Origin: Rhizobium sp. SG_E_25_P2
Lineage (GTDB): Bacteria > Pseudomonadota > Alphaproteobacteria > Rhizobiales > Rhizobiaceae
Assembly: GCF_029892285.1 (NCBI RefSeq)
Contig: NZ_JARXVM010000024.1
Coordinates: 27,321 to 91,320, forward strand
Direction: 5' to 3'
Length of the DNA: 64,000 nucleotides
The position numbers were made by a program, and so were the translations under genes. The notes below the pieces were generated by a model, which ran no database searches, was not told the DNA's origin, and saw only the letters and a list, made by a program, of their open reading frames with translations. This document shows, piece after piece, positions 17,728 through 26,360 of the stretch (position 1 is its first letter; every line of letters begins with the position of its first letter).

Positions 17728-19461
17728 GTGACCGGCGCCGTTCGTCGTATCGCGAAAGCGGTCGGCTCGGCGCGCTTGGGTCTCCGGGCCATGCTCCCGG
17801 CGATATTGTTCGCCGTGGTCGCCCTGCAGGGCGCGCCGGCTTCCGCCGCGCAGACCCGCGCTTTGAAGATCTATCATATCCATTCGCACGAAAAGGCCAT
17901 CATCGTTTTCAAGCGCAACGGGCGCTATGACGCGGCTGGCCTGAAGAAGCTGAATTTCATTCTCCGCGACTGGCGCCGCAACGAGCCCACGCGTATGGAT
18001 CCGCGCTTGTTCGACCTGATCTGGGAAGTCTACCAGAAGTCCGGCTCGCGCGACTATATCAATGTCATCGGCGGCTATCGCGCGCCTGAAACCAACGCCA
18101 TGCTGCGTTCGCGCACCAAAGGCGTCGCCGAGAGAAGCCAGCATGTCCTCGGCAAGGCCATGGACTTCTACATTCCCGATGTCTCGCTCAGGAAGTTGCG
18201 TGAGATCGGCATGAAATTCCAGGTCGGCGGCGTCGGCTTCTATCCGACCTCCGGTTCGCCTTTCGTGCATATGGATGTCGGTGGCGTCAGGTCATGGCCG
18301 CGCATGCCGCGGCGCGAACTTTCGCGCCTGTTTCCGGACGGTCGCACGCTGCACAAGCCTGCCGAAGGCGGAGTGATGCCCGGTTATGCGTCCGCGCTGG
18401 CTGATTACAAGCGTCGCGTCGGTTCCGACGCCATCCTCGTAGCTGGCGGCGGCTCCAACAATTCGGATCGCGACACCGGCAAGCGCAAGAGCCTGCTTGC
18501 CGCCCTGTTCGGCGGCGGGGATGAGGATGAAGGTGATATTGCTGACGCCGAAGTCCAGGTCGCGGCGGCTCCCGCCAAGAAATCCAAGCCCGAAAGCCAG
18601 CAGGCCGTTCTGACCGCCGCTGCCGAGCCGGAAGACAAGCCGATCAACGCGCCGGTTCCGTCGCTGCGGCCGGCCGAGCCGGTGCAGCCGGCGATCGAAA
18701 CGGCGCTGCTCTCCACGAATCGCAATCCTGCGGAAGAGGCGATGCAGGCCGCTCTGACGCCCAAGCCTGAAGAACAGCCGGAATTCGTCGATCTCGCGAA
18801 GTTGCATGTGCCGGCGCCGAGCCTGCTCGGCCAGCGCAGCCAGCCGGGCGACGGCGATGCCTTGACCGCATCTCTCGATCCCAATACCGCCGCCATGCTC
18901 AGCGCTGTCCCGGTCCCCGGCGGCCGTCCTGCTGATCAGCAAGCCAGCAGCGATGGCAAGGATGACGACATTGTCGTGCCGACGGGTGATGTGAAGCCCG
19001 AGGAAGTCGCGGCTTTGGCGGCGCAGTCAAAAGCCGCCCCTGCGGATGAGACAACCGATGAAGATGAGGTTGCCGGCATTATCGACAGTCTGGGCGAGCC
19101 TGGTGGAGAACAGGACAAGCTGGCGGAACTCGCATCGCTGGATGTAACGTCTGAAACGGCCACTCGTTCCTTCGAAGCGCCTGCCGCCGTGCAACCGGCC
19201 AAGCCGGTGGCCAAGACCGCCGAGAGGAAGTCTCCTGCGCTGACCGTGAACATGATCGCCAAATGGGCGCTGAGCAAAGGCCGGGTGGCTGAAGTCGCAA
19301 AACCCGTCAAGGCGCCGCGTTTTGTGAGCAAGAAGATGCGCGTCCAGCCAACCGAGGTTTACGCGGAAGGCTTTACGCAGTCCGCCAAGATCGATCCGGC
19401 CCGCTTCTCCGGCTCCGCTGTGAACTTTATTCCGGTGAAGAAATTCCCAGAAACCAACTGA
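17728..19461 (+). CDS. DUF882 (M15-like) murein endopeptidase with long tail
   Basis: About 577 residues if the GTG at 17728 is used; a TTG at 17698 with GGGGA upstream is an alternative, and the exact start is unsure. A signal segment (MLPAILFAVVALQGAPASAA) leads into the DUF882/peptidase M15 domain. That domain has zinc-ligand-type residues in SQHVLGKAMDFY and HMDVGG, as in MepK/YcbK murein endopeptidases. The tail of about 350 residues is low-complexity, rich in Ala, Pro, Glu and Lys, unlike short enterobacterial YcbK. A periplasmic role in peptidoglycan remodelling is inferred. Confidence 0.75.
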   Translation: MTGAVRRIAKAVGSARLGLRAMLPAILFAVVALQGAPASAAQTRALKIYHIHSHEKAIIVFKRNGRYDAAGLKKLNFILRDWRRNEPTRMDPRLFDLIWEVYQKSGSRDYINVIGGYRAPETNAMLRSRTKGVAERSQHVLGKAMDFYIPDVSLRKLREIGMKFQVGGVGFYPTSGSPFVHMDVGGVRSWPRMPRRELSRLFPDGRTLHKPAEGGVMPGYASALADYKRRVGSDAILVAGGGSNNSDRDTGKRKSLLAALFGGGDEDEGDIADAEVQVAAAPAKKSKPESQQAVLTAAAEPEDKPINAPVPSLRPAEPVQPAIETALLSTNRNPAEEAMQAALTPKPEEQPEFVDLAKLHVPAPSLLGQRSQPGDGDALTASLDPNTAAMLSAVPVPGGRPADQQASSDGKDDDIVVPTGDVKPEEVAALAAQSKAAPADETTDEDEVAGIIDSLGEPGGEQDKLAELASLDVTSETATRSFEAPAAVQPAKPVAKTAERKSPALTVNMIAKWALSKGRVAEVAKPVKAPRFVSKKMRVQPTEVYAEGFTQSAKIDPARFSGSAVNFIPVKKFPETN

Positions 19462-19478
19462 TGTTGGGAAGCCAACAT

Positions 19479-19508
19479 AAAAAAACCGCCGGGAACGGCG
19501 GTTTTTTT
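19479..19508. terminator. Bidirectional rho-independent terminator
   Basis: AAAAAAACCGCC and GGCGGTTTTTTT are perfect arms around gggaac-like loop bases. The A-run and T-run on either side allow it to end both the DUF882 gene and the convergent gapR. Confidence 0.88.
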
Positions 19509-19528
19509 GTGGCTGCAATAAGCGCGGA

Positions 19529-19792
19529 TCACTCTTCCGGCGGAGCTTCGATCATGCCGAGCGCCATCAGATAGGTCTCGAGAATCGCTTCCTGCTCCAT
19601 GCGCTCATCCTTATCCTGCTTGCGGATCTGGATGACTTTCTTGAGGATCTTGGTGTCGAAGCCCGTGCTCTTGGCTTCGCCATAGACGTCCTTGATGTCG
19701 TCGGCGATCGTCTTCTTTTCTTCTTCCAGCCGTTCGATGCGCTCGATGAAAGATCTGAGCTGATCGCGGGCCACGCCATGCGCGTCGGACAT
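19529..19792 (-). CDS. gapR: GapR-family nucleoid-associated protein (DUF2312)
   Basis: 87 residues from the ATG at 19792, preceded by AAGGAG; the longer frame to 19822 is not supported by a ribosome binding site. DUF2312 covers almost the whole protein: [19 protein letters not shown] coiled-coil, then [15 protein letters not shown]. Caulobacter GapR is a small helical protein that binds overtwisted DNA ahead of replication forks and transcription and stimulates topoisomerases. The same chromosome-structuring role is expected here. It converges with the DUF882 gene at a shared terminator. Confidence 0.9.
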   Translation of the reverse strand: MSDAHGVARDQLRSFIERIERLEEEKKTIADDIKDVYGEAKSTGFDTKILKKVIQIRKQDKDERMEQEAILETYLMALGMIEAPPEE

Positions 19793-19882
19793 ATGCCTGC
19801 TCCTTCTGATTCCTGTTCTCAATCCGGGCCGATGACCTGCAGCGAAAGGCCGGCGAGGTCAAGCGGAATCGCCAGCGAAGAT

Positions 19883-20188
19883 CTATTCCTTCGGCCTGTT
19901 GGTCTCGAAGGCCGCCTTTTGCGTCTCGCTTGCTTCGCTCTGGTTGAGCCGCTTCCAGTCCTCATAAGGCATGCCGTAGATCGCCTGCCGGGATTGGTCC
20001 TTGCTGAGCGGCAGCCCTGCCTGTTGGGCTGCGTCGAGATACCAGTTTGCCAGACAGTTGCGGCAGAAGCCGGCCAGATTCATCAGGTCGATATTCTGTG
20101 TCTCCGGCCGATTGCGCAGATGGCTGACCAGCCGCCGGAAAGCGGCCGCCTCGAGCTTGGTGACGTCGTCTTCGCTCAGTTCGCTCAT
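19883..20188 (-). CDS. DUF1244 family protein
   Basis: 101 residues. The family core is NLAGFCRNCLANWY, with two conserved cysteines spaced CxxC, followed by SKDQSRQAIYGMPYEDWK. Function is unknown; the cysteine pair suggests metal binding or redox. It lies nine bases downstream of the formylglutamate amidohydrolase-like gene on the same strand and is likely co-transcribed with it. Confidence 0.82.
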   Translation of the reverse strand: MSELSEDDVTKLEAAAFRRLVSHLRNRPETQNIDLMNLAGFCRNCLANWYLDAAQQAGLPLSKDQSRQAIYGMPYEDWKRLNQSEASETQKAAFETNRPKE

Positions 20189-20197
20189 GTGATCTCC

Positions 20198-20998
20198 TCA
20201 ACCCCAGATGCGGTCCGTCCGCGATGGAAAAATCTCTGTTCGATGCAGGTCGGGCTCGCCGTTCAGCGCGGCGAAAATCGGCGCGAGACGGTCCGACCAG
20301 AGCGAAATCCCGTCCGCTGCGCCGATCTCGTCCTGGCGGATTTCGAGCAGCGCGTGCGGGCGGCCCTTTTCGGTGCAATGACGGTGCATCGTATCGCCGC
20401 GCAAGGCGCCGTCATAGGGCTCATTGTCGCCCACGAGGACGCCGTCGATGTCGCGCAGCGCCGAGATCAGCCGCATGGCGGCGCGGGGATCGGAATCCCA
20501 CAGCACGGCGGCATGCCAGGGGCGGGCGACGCCCTTCCAGTGCGGCGTATAGGAATGCAGCGACAGCACCAGCGCCGTGCGCCCGGTGGCGCGCTCCGTG
20601 TCCGCGATCAGGTCGCTAACCGCTTGATGATAGGGGCGATGAAAGCGCTCGATCCGGCGGCGCTGTTCTTCGGCGGGCAGCGGATGGTTGGCGGGAATGA
20701 TCGCGCCGTCGGAAATGCGCATAATCAGGGTCGGATCATCTTCGCCGCGATTGGGGTCGATCAGCAGGCGGGAGAAACAGCTCATCGCCGCCGGTGCGCC
20801 GAGACGGGCGGAGAGGCTCCGTGTCAGCGCTTCCACGCCGATGTCATAAGCGATATGACGTTCGAAGGCTTCGGGCGGCAAGCCGAGCGACCCATAGTCC
20901 GACGGCAACCGGTTGGTGGCGTGATCGGCAAGCAGGATCAGCCCGCATGCGGGATCTCCAGACAGGATTTCGAAAGCGGAATTACAGGACATCGACAT
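20198..20998 (-). CDS. N-formylglutamate amidohydrolase family protein
   Basis: 266 residues of the FGase family. Conserved features include LLADHATNRLP near residue 23, FSRLLIDPNR, and LSLHSYTP with its histidine. Family enzymes hydrolyse N-formylglutamate, although many rhizobial paralogues have no tested substrate. Neighbouring histidine-degradation genes are absent, so the hut pathway role should not be assumed. It shares an operon-like arrangement with the DUF1244 gene downstream. Confidence 0.82.
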   Translation of the reverse strand: MSMSCNSAFEILSGDPACGLILLADHATNRLPSDYGSLGLPPEAFERHIAYDIGVEALTRSLSARLGAPAAMSCFSRLLIDPNRGEDDPTLIMRISDGAIIPANHPLPAEEQRRRIERFHRPYHQAVSDLIADTERATGRTALVLSLHSYTPHWKGVARPWHAAVLWDSDPRAAMRLISALRDIDGVLVGDNEPYDGALRGDTMHRHCTEKGRPHALLEIRQDEIGAADGISLWSDRLAPIFAALNGEPDLHRTEIFPSRTDRIWG

Positions 20999-21264
20999 AA
21001 TTTTTCACGTTTTTGCTGTCTTGTCATGCCGACTTGGCGGTTTCAAGGCGGTCTGTGTTGAGACTTTGTTCAAGGCCTAATAGTATCGGAATCAAGCGCC
21101 TGACTCCTGGTTATCCATGCATGCGGCCGACCTTCGTGTCATGTGAGCCGTCGCTGATAAGAATGTCAGGCTTTTGGACCGATATAATCGATTGAATTTT
21201 GCGTTGACAATCCTGTGCCGCCAACGCACAAGGACAATCAGCAGGTGGGAGCCAGCTCTACGTC

Positions 21265-21792
21265 ATGCTCGTGAATTACATCCTCCGTATGGTGGCGCCG
21301 AATCGCCGCGCAGTCGTTCGCATGTCCGCCGGTCGTGAATCGGCGCTGCGACGCGGATTTGCGGTTTTTGCGGCGCCTTTGGCCATCGGTCTCGGTGCGG
21401 CATTCGCGGCTCCGGGTGTTGCGAAGGCGGAATTCCGCGTCTGCAACGCCACCCAGAACCTCGTCGGCGTGGCCATCGGCTATCGCTCCAAGGAAGGATG
21501 GATTTCCGAAGGATGGTGGCAGATACCCGCGACGACATGCGCCACGTTGATCGAGGGCAAGCTCGAGAGCCGGTTCTATTATCTCTATGCGGAAGACGCG
21601 ACGCGCGGTGGACGCTGGACCGGCAATGTCAACATGTGCGTGGCGGAAAACGAGTTCAAGATCACCGGCGTCCAGGACTGCTATGCCCGCGGCTACCAGC
21701 AGTTCGGATTCAAGGAATATGACACGGGGCGTCAGGGAAGCTGGATGGTTCAGCTGACCGATACGCCCGCAGCACAAGAAAGCCAGAATTGA
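21265..21792 (+). CDS. DUF1036 secreted protein upstream of pyk
   Basis: 175 residues; ATG at 21265. A basic N-terminus and hydrophobic segment ending in FAAPGVAKAEF look like a signal peptide, followed by the DUF1036 domain with cysteines (RVCNATQNLVGVAIGY, TTCATLIEG, MCVAENEF and DCYARGY), which could form disulfides in the periplasm. DUF1036 has no assigned biochemical role. Its stop overlaps the pyk start by one base, a coupling seen in other rhizobia, so expression is tied to pyruvate kinase. Confidence 0.8.
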   Translation: MLVNYILRMVAPNRRAVVRMSAGRESALRRGFAVFAAPLAIGLGAAFAAPGVAKAEFRVCNATQNLVGVAIGYRSKEGWISEGWWQIPATTCATLIEGKLESRFYYLYAEDATRGGRWTGNVNMCVAENEFKITGVQDCYARGYQQFGFKEYDTGRQGSWMVQLTDTPAAQESQN

Positions 21793-23231
21793 TGAAGCGG
21801 AACCGGAAAGTCAAAATCCTCGCCACACTCGGCCCGGCCTCCAGTGAAGAGCATATGATCGAGAAGCTGCATCAGGCCGGTGCGGATTTGTTCCGCATCA
21901 ATATGAGCCATGCCAGCCACGACATGATGCGGACGCTGATCAGCCGCATCCGCGCCGTGGAAGCGCGCTCCGGTCGCCCGATCGGCATCCTCGCCGACCT
22001 CCAGGGGCCGAAGTTGCGTGTCGGCAAATTCGCCAATGGTCCGGTCGAACTCACGCCCGGCCAGACCTTCACGCTCGACAACAATCCCGAACCCGGCGAC
22101 AATGTCCGCGTCTATCTCCCGCATCCTGAGATCCTCGAATCGGTCAAGCCGGGTCATCGCCTGTTGATCGACGACGGCAAGCTGCATCTGGTCGCGGTCG
22201 AGTGCAACGGCACGAGCATCGTCACCAAGGTCGTCGCCGGCACCAAGATTTCCGACAAGAAGGGCGTCAGCCTGCCCGATACGCTTCTCGCCATCGGCGC
22301 ATTGACCGACAAGGACCGTGTGGACCTCGACGCCGTGCTGGCCGCCGGCAGCGTCGATTGGGTGGCGCTGTCCTTCGTGCAGCGTCCGGAAGACCTGGCC
22401 GAAGTCCGCAAGATCTCCAAGGGCCGCGTCGGCCTGATGTCGAAGATCGAAAAGCCGCAGGCCATCGAGCGGATTGACGAAATCATCGAAATGTCCGACG
22501 CGTTGATGGTCGCTCGCGGCGATCTGGGCGTGGAAATGCCGCTCGAAGCTGTTCCCGGTCTGCAGAAGCAGTTGACCCGCGCTTGCCGCAAGGTCGGCAA
22601 GCCGGTGGTCGTCGCCACCCAGATGCTGGAATCGATGATCACCGCGCCGGTTCCCACCCGCGCTGAGGTCTCCGACGTCGCCACCGCCGTCTTCGAAGGC
22701 GCCGACGCCATCATGTTGTCGGCGGAATCCGCTTCGGGCCAGTATCCGATCGAGGCTGTCAGCACCATGGCCTCGATCGCCAGCACGGTCGAAAAGGACC
22801 CGTATTACTCCAACATCATTCACGCCCAGCGCCCCAAGCCCGAGCCGACCGGCGCCGACGCGATCTCGCTCGCCTCGCGTGAAATCGCCGAAACGCTCAA
22901 GCTGACGGCCATCGTCTGTTACACTGGCTCTGGCAACACCGGTCTTCGCGCCGCTCGCGAGCGTCCCACCGTGCCGGTTCTGGCGCTGTCGCCGATCATC
23001 GAGACGGCGCGCCGTCTCTCGGTCGTCTGGGGCCTGCATTGCGTGGTGACGGAAGACGCGTCTGACCTCGACGACATGGTCAACCGCGCCTGCCGCATCG
23101 TTCATGCCGAAGGCTTCGGCAAGCCGGGCGACCGGGTGATCATCACCGCTGGCGTTCCCCTGGGAACCCCGGGCGCGACCAATATGCTGCGCATCGCCTA
23201 TATCGGCTCGGACGGCCAGAGCGGCGTCTGA
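21792..23231 (+). CDS. pyk: Pyruvate kinase
   Basis: 479 residues from the ATG at 21792, which overlaps the preceding stop. Signatures are RKVKILATLGPAS, FRINMSHASH, LADLQGPKLRVG, MSKIEKPQAIERIDEI and MVARGDLGVEMP (the divalent-cation and substrate site), then VATQMLESMI. The C-terminal domain is complete. The enzyme makes pyruvate and ATP from phosphoenolpyruvate and ADP in the final glycolytic step. It is expressed with the upstream DUF1036 gene and converges with an alpha/beta hydrolase whose stop directly abuts. Confidence 0.97.
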   Translation: MKRNRKVKILATLGPASSEEHMIEKLHQAGADLFRINMSHASHDMMRTLISRIRAVEARSGRPIGILADLQGPKLRVGKFANGPVELTPGQTFTLDNNPEPGDNVRVYLPHPEILESVKPGHRLLIDDGKLHLVAVECNGTSIVTKVVAGTKISDKKGVSLPDTLLAIGALTDKDRVDLDAVLAAGSVDWVALSFVQRPEDLAEVRKISKGRVGLMSKIEKPQAIERIDEIIEMSDALMVARGDLGVEMPLEAVPGLQKQLTRACRKVGKPVVVATQMLESMITAPVPTRAEVSDVATAVFEGADAIMLSAESASGQYPIEAVSTMASIASTVEKDPYYSNIIHAQRPKPEPTGADAISLASREIAETLKLTAIVCYTGSGNTGLRAARERPTVPVLALSPIIETARRLSVVWGLHCVVTEDASDLDDMVNRACRIVHAEGFGKPGDRVIITAGVPLGTPGATNMLRIAYIGSDGQSGV

Positions 23232-24251
23232 TCACGTCCTGGGCGCGATCCGCGCCTCGACCTCACGCACGATGCTTTCCAGATCGCGGGGCTTCCCCGC
23301 GATCTTTTCAATTGCGGCGATGGCCAGATCGGTGGCGATATAATCCGGCTTGTGGCCGAGATGGCGCACCCATAAGAGTTCTGAATGGGGCAAATCGCGC
23401 TTCAGGCCGCGCGAGTGTATTTCCTCCAGAACGATGTCGTCGCTATCGCCGGTGATGACGATCGCCGGCGCGGTGATCTTCTTGTAGCGCGGCTGGATCT
23501 TCGTGACATAGGCAAGCAGATTGGCCACATCTCGGGCATTGTCGCAAAAATTGGCCGGCCGCAGCACCAGTGGAATCGCCGCCCGGTCGATATAGGCCGC
23601 TGGCGCGGCATTGGGCGAAAAGACATGGGTGATCCCCTTGCGCAATTGCAGGAGGCCGGCGGGCAGGGCGAGGGTGTGACAAAAGGCCGGGCCGATCGCC
23701 GGCAGATTGGCGAGATCGTAGTACCAGTCCACTCCACCTGGCCAGGGATGCGTCGCAGGAGCGAGGAACAGCAGCCCCTCCGTCATCTCGGGATGGCGCA
23801 GCGCGAAGCTCGCCGCCGTCGCTCCGCCGAAGGAATGGCCGATGATGATGGCGCGGGTAATTCCCTTCTTCCGCATCAGGGTCGCAATGGCGTCGGACTG
23901 CCCCGCCGGCGTCAGGTTTTCCGCGCCGCCGCGTTCGGAATAACCATGGCCCGGCCGGTCGACGAACAGCATCTCGGCGCGGTCCTTCAGCGGTTCGAAA
24001 AAGGCGCCCCAGGGGTCGCGCAGATTGCCGCTGGCGCCATGAATGAAAACCAGCGGAGGCAGATCCGCGACGGCCGGCTGCGGCCAATGCAGGCTGTTCA
24101 TCCTGAAGCCGCCGACATCGGTCAATTCACCGATATTGGGATAGCGGGCGGCGATGCGCGCCGCTTCCCAACGGCTGAAGACGAAAGCAAGCGCGGTGAG
24201 GGCTGCGACGCTCAGGACAATGGCGGCGATGAACTTGGCGAGAACGATCAT
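23232..24251 (-). CDS. Alpha/beta hydrolase, membrane-anchored
   Basis: 339 residues. An N-terminal hydrophobic helix (FIAAIVLSVAALTALAFVF) anchors it. The alpha/beta hydrolase domain has the oxyanion region FIHGASGN, nucleophile GHSFGG, and a catalytic histidine late (VRHLGHKPDYI), with the acid probably in ITGDSDDIV. Substrate unknown; it may be an esterase or lipase-like enzyme at the inner membrane. It converges with pyk. Confidence 0.85.
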   Translation of the reverse strand: MIVLAKFIAAIVLSVAALTALAFVFSRWEAARIAARYPNIGELTDVGGFRMNSLHWPQPAVADLPPLVFIHGASGNLRDPWGAFFEPLKDRAEMLFVDRPGHGYSERGGAENLTPAGQSDAIATLMRKKGITRAIIIGHSFGGATAASFALRHPEMTEGLLFLAPATHPWPGGVDWYYDLANLPAIGPAFCHTLALPAGLLQLRKGITHVFSPNAAPAAYIDRAAIPLVLRPANFCDNARDVANLLAYVTKIQPRYKKITAPAIVITGDSDDIVLEEIHSRGLKRDLPHSELLWVRHLGHKPDYIATDLAIAAIEKIAGKPRDLESIVREVEARIAPRT

Positions 24252-24319
24252 GAAGGCCGGAATTTGGAATGACGAGGGTGAAGGTCAGGACATGATACGC
24301 GTCGATCGGCCCTGAGGTT

Positions 24320-24934
24320 TCAGGTGCGTTGGCCATCGAGCTTGATCATCAGATCGATCGCCCGCTTCTGGGCGTCGCGGTCGGCCGGATAGCGGTCGAG
24401 ATAGGCCTCGAGCGCTGCGAGCGCCTGTTGGTCGCGACCGGACTGGGACAGGACGGCGGCAAGGCCCGAAAGGGCGCCGAGATGACGCGGCTCCAGCTTC
24501 AGCACATGAGCGGTGTCCGCCATCGCCTTGGGGAAATTGCCCATCTGGTAATGCAGCGAGGCGCGGGCGTTCCAGCCTTCCGCGTAGCCAGGCGCCAGCA
24601 GGGTGATCTGGTCGAGAAAATCGAGCGCAGCGCCGAAGCGCTTTTCCTCGGTCGCCTTCCGTGCGTTACCCATCAGCATGTCGACGGTGGCGCTGCCGGA
24701 ATAAAAAAGGCTGCTGGTTATCCGGTCGGCGATCAGCCGGGCGGCCTGGGGATTGCGCTCTTTCTTGAGTTGGGCGAACAACAGGTCCAACTCATGGTCC
24801 GGCGGCGTCAAAGGCGGGATCTTTTGCTCGACGATACGTTCCGGCGGCGGCGATCCCGGCTTCGCCTCCTCGGCGAGGAGGGGAGACGTCACGGCCAGGG
24901 AAAGGGCAAATACGAAAAAACGCATGGCGGGCAT
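24320..24934 (-). CDS. Secreted tetratricopeptide-repeat protein
   Basis: About 204 residues from the ATG at 24934 (MPAMRFFVFALSL); an ATG at 24925 is also possible. A signal peptide ends near SPLLAEEA. The mature part has TPR-like helices (RFGAALDFLDQITLLAPGYA, NFPKAMADTAHVLKLEP, and RDQQALAALEAYLDRYPAD). These repeats mediate protein-protein contacts, and the partner is unknown. Periplasmic location is inferred from the signal. It lies upstream of the hydrolase on the same strand. Confidence 0.8.
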   Translation of the reverse strand: MPAMRFFVFALSLAVTSPLLAEEAKPGSPPPERIVEQKIPPLTPPDHELDLLFAQLKKERNPQAARLIADRITSSLFYSGSATVDMLMGNARKATEEKRFGAALDFLDQITLLAPGYAEGWNARASLHYQMGNFPKAMADTAHVLKLEPRHLGALSGLAAVLSQSGRDQQALAALEAYLDRYPADRDAQKRAIDLMIKLDGQRT

Positions 24935-24984
24935 GATAACCCGCCAGCGCCAATTCGCCAACAAAAAAGCTTGAGGCGGGCCGA

Positions 24985-25110
24985 TCAGCCCTGACGCGCC
25001 TTGTAGCGCGGGTTCAGCTTGTTGATGATATAAACCCGGCCCTTGCGACGGACCAGACGGTTTTCACGGTGACGTGCCTTGAGCGCTTTCAGCGAATTCT
25101 TGATCTTCAT
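24985..25110 (-). CDS. rpmJ: 50S ribosomal protein L36
   Basis: A 41-residue protein from an ATG at 25110, too short for standard ORF lists. It starts [17 protein letters not shown] and continues [18 protein letters not shown], matching the alphaproteobacterial L36 that lacks the zinc-ligand cysteines of the C+ form. L36 is a component of the large ribosomal subunit near the peptidyl transferase region. It is a monocistronic gene here, as is usual in this lineage. GC-rich inverted repeats lie just upstream. Confidence 0.93.
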   Translation of the reverse strand: MKIKNSLKALKARHRENRLVRRKGRVYIINKLNPRYKARQG

Positions 25111-25275
25111 TGTACTGATCCGGACCTGTTTGCCGGTCGCCCGGCGTGACTGACAATTCAAAGGCGCGCCTTTCAGGGAAGGGCGCGCCCGAAGTTGGGA
25201 GGCATGTAACGGGAGACTCTATTTCTGTCAACCGCATCGGCTGCTTTTTCAACGTTTCAGCCTGTTTTCCCAATC

Positions 25276-25298
25276 AAAAAGCCGGCCCGCAGGCCGGC
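25276..25298 (-). terminator. Terminator of rcdA
   Basis: On the minus strand the hairpin GCCGGCC-tgc-GGGCCGGC is followed by five T residues, 22 bases past the rcdA stop. It is a standard rho-independent terminator. Confidence 0.85.
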
Positions 25299-25320
25299 TC
25301 TGAAACATGCGTGCTTGGTC

Positions 25321-25839
25321 TCACTGGCCGCTGAATGCGGTCTTCAGCAGAGACAGCTGCGCCTGGACGGAATTCTGGTTGTTGGCTTCCATCGCCGGGA
25401 CGTCCGAGGGACGGTAGATCTCGCGATCGAGGATCGACACCCGATTCTGCAGTCGCACCGAACGATCAACGAGGTCGCGGAAGGCTTCGGGAAGGTCGCT
25501 CCAACCCGGCGCGTTGCGATCAACGTTGAACGAGTCGAGTCGGACCTTCTTCTTTTCCGACACGACCTGCTCGCGGGTCATTTCGCCATTGTTGATAGCC
25601 CGTTGCAGGAGAAGCCAGGAGGCGACCTGCATCAGCCGGGTGGTCAGGCGCATCGATTCGGCGGCGTAGAGCACCGAGGACATGCGCGGCAGGCTCTTGG
25701 AAGCCAGGCGACCCGCGCCGTCGAGATAGCTCGCCGTCTCTTCGACAAGCGCCATGCCTTCGGCATACAGCGCCTTGAACTGCGACGACGAGGCAACGTG
25801 GCCGGCGAAACTGATGGTGTTGGCGCCCGATTCAAGCAT
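25321..25839 (-). CDS. rcdA: RcdA protease adaptor (DUF1465)
   Basis: 172 residues from the ATG at 25839, which has AGGA seven bases upstream; in-frame ATGs at 25860 and 25890 are less likely. The protein is all-helical with the DUF1465 core (FKALYAEGMALVEETASYLD, RLTTRLMQVASWLLLQRA). In Caulobacter RcdA is an adaptor in the CpdR/PopA/ClpXP pathway that delivers CtrA and other substrates for cell-cycle proteolysis. The same role is expected here by family assignment. Confidence 0.88.
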   Translation of the reverse strand: MLESGANTISFAGHVASSSQFKALYAEGMALVEETASYLDGAGRLASKSLPRMSSVLYAAESMRLTTRLMQVASWLLLQRAINNGEMTREQVVSEKKKVRLDSFNVDRNAPGWSDLPEAFRDLVDRSVRLQNRVSILDREIYRPSDVPAMEANNQNSVQAQLSLLKTAFSGQ

Positions 25840-26043
25840 TGTCGTTTCCTGTTTACGCATGACTACAGTGGAGACCCGTCTGGACATCAAGATCCGTCTG
25901 GATCGCTTTTCTTAACAGGATCATGCCGCCAGTCCCGGCTTTTCGCAACATGATTCTTAAGGAACGGTTAATCTCCACAAGTTGAGTCGAAACCGCTGGA
26001 ACTCTTGAGGTCCAGCCTCTCGCGACGCCAGCGGAAAAGACGC

Positions 26044-26160
26044 AAAAAAAGAGCCGCTAAAAGCGGCTCTCAAGGTAAAACAGGGAGAAAAATCAGACCA
26101 CTTCTCAAGGCGAGACCGTCTGAATCCAGAAGCTCTGGATAACAACAGTTATGCGCCAAG
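26044..26160 (-). ncRNA. Candidate small RNA ending in a strong terminator
   Basis: On the minus strand AGAGCCGCT-ttt-AGCGGCTCT is followed by seven T residues ending at 26044. No convincing protein gene runs into it from the right. Immediately upstream on that strand is another small dyad (CCAGA-GCT-TCTGG region near 26130-26142) and a C/T-rich stretch (TTTTTCTCCCTG) that could pair with ribosome binding sites. A free-standing terminator with a structured lead-in is typical of small RNAs. The 5' end and promoter are not defined. Confidence 0.4.
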
Positions 26161-26360
26161 AAGGTTAATAAACAGTTTAGATCGCGTTTCTTTTCGTTAC
26201 GGAAGTCGAAGCGGCGCAATTGCTCTTGACCCTTCCATGAAAACGCCCTCGGTAACGCGGCGCCGGTAGGCGGCTTGGGATTCACCGTGTGCTTGCCTCT
26301 TCAATTCGGCGCAATTCTCATCTAGTTTCCAACCCGACATTTGCAGGAGTGGACAGGTAC

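Noticed and set aside
26070..26285. 71-residue minus-strand frame beginning at GTG, ending before the terminator
   Set aside because: No ribosome binding site, mixed composition and no recognisable motif; the small-RNA reading of the region is kept instead at low confidence.
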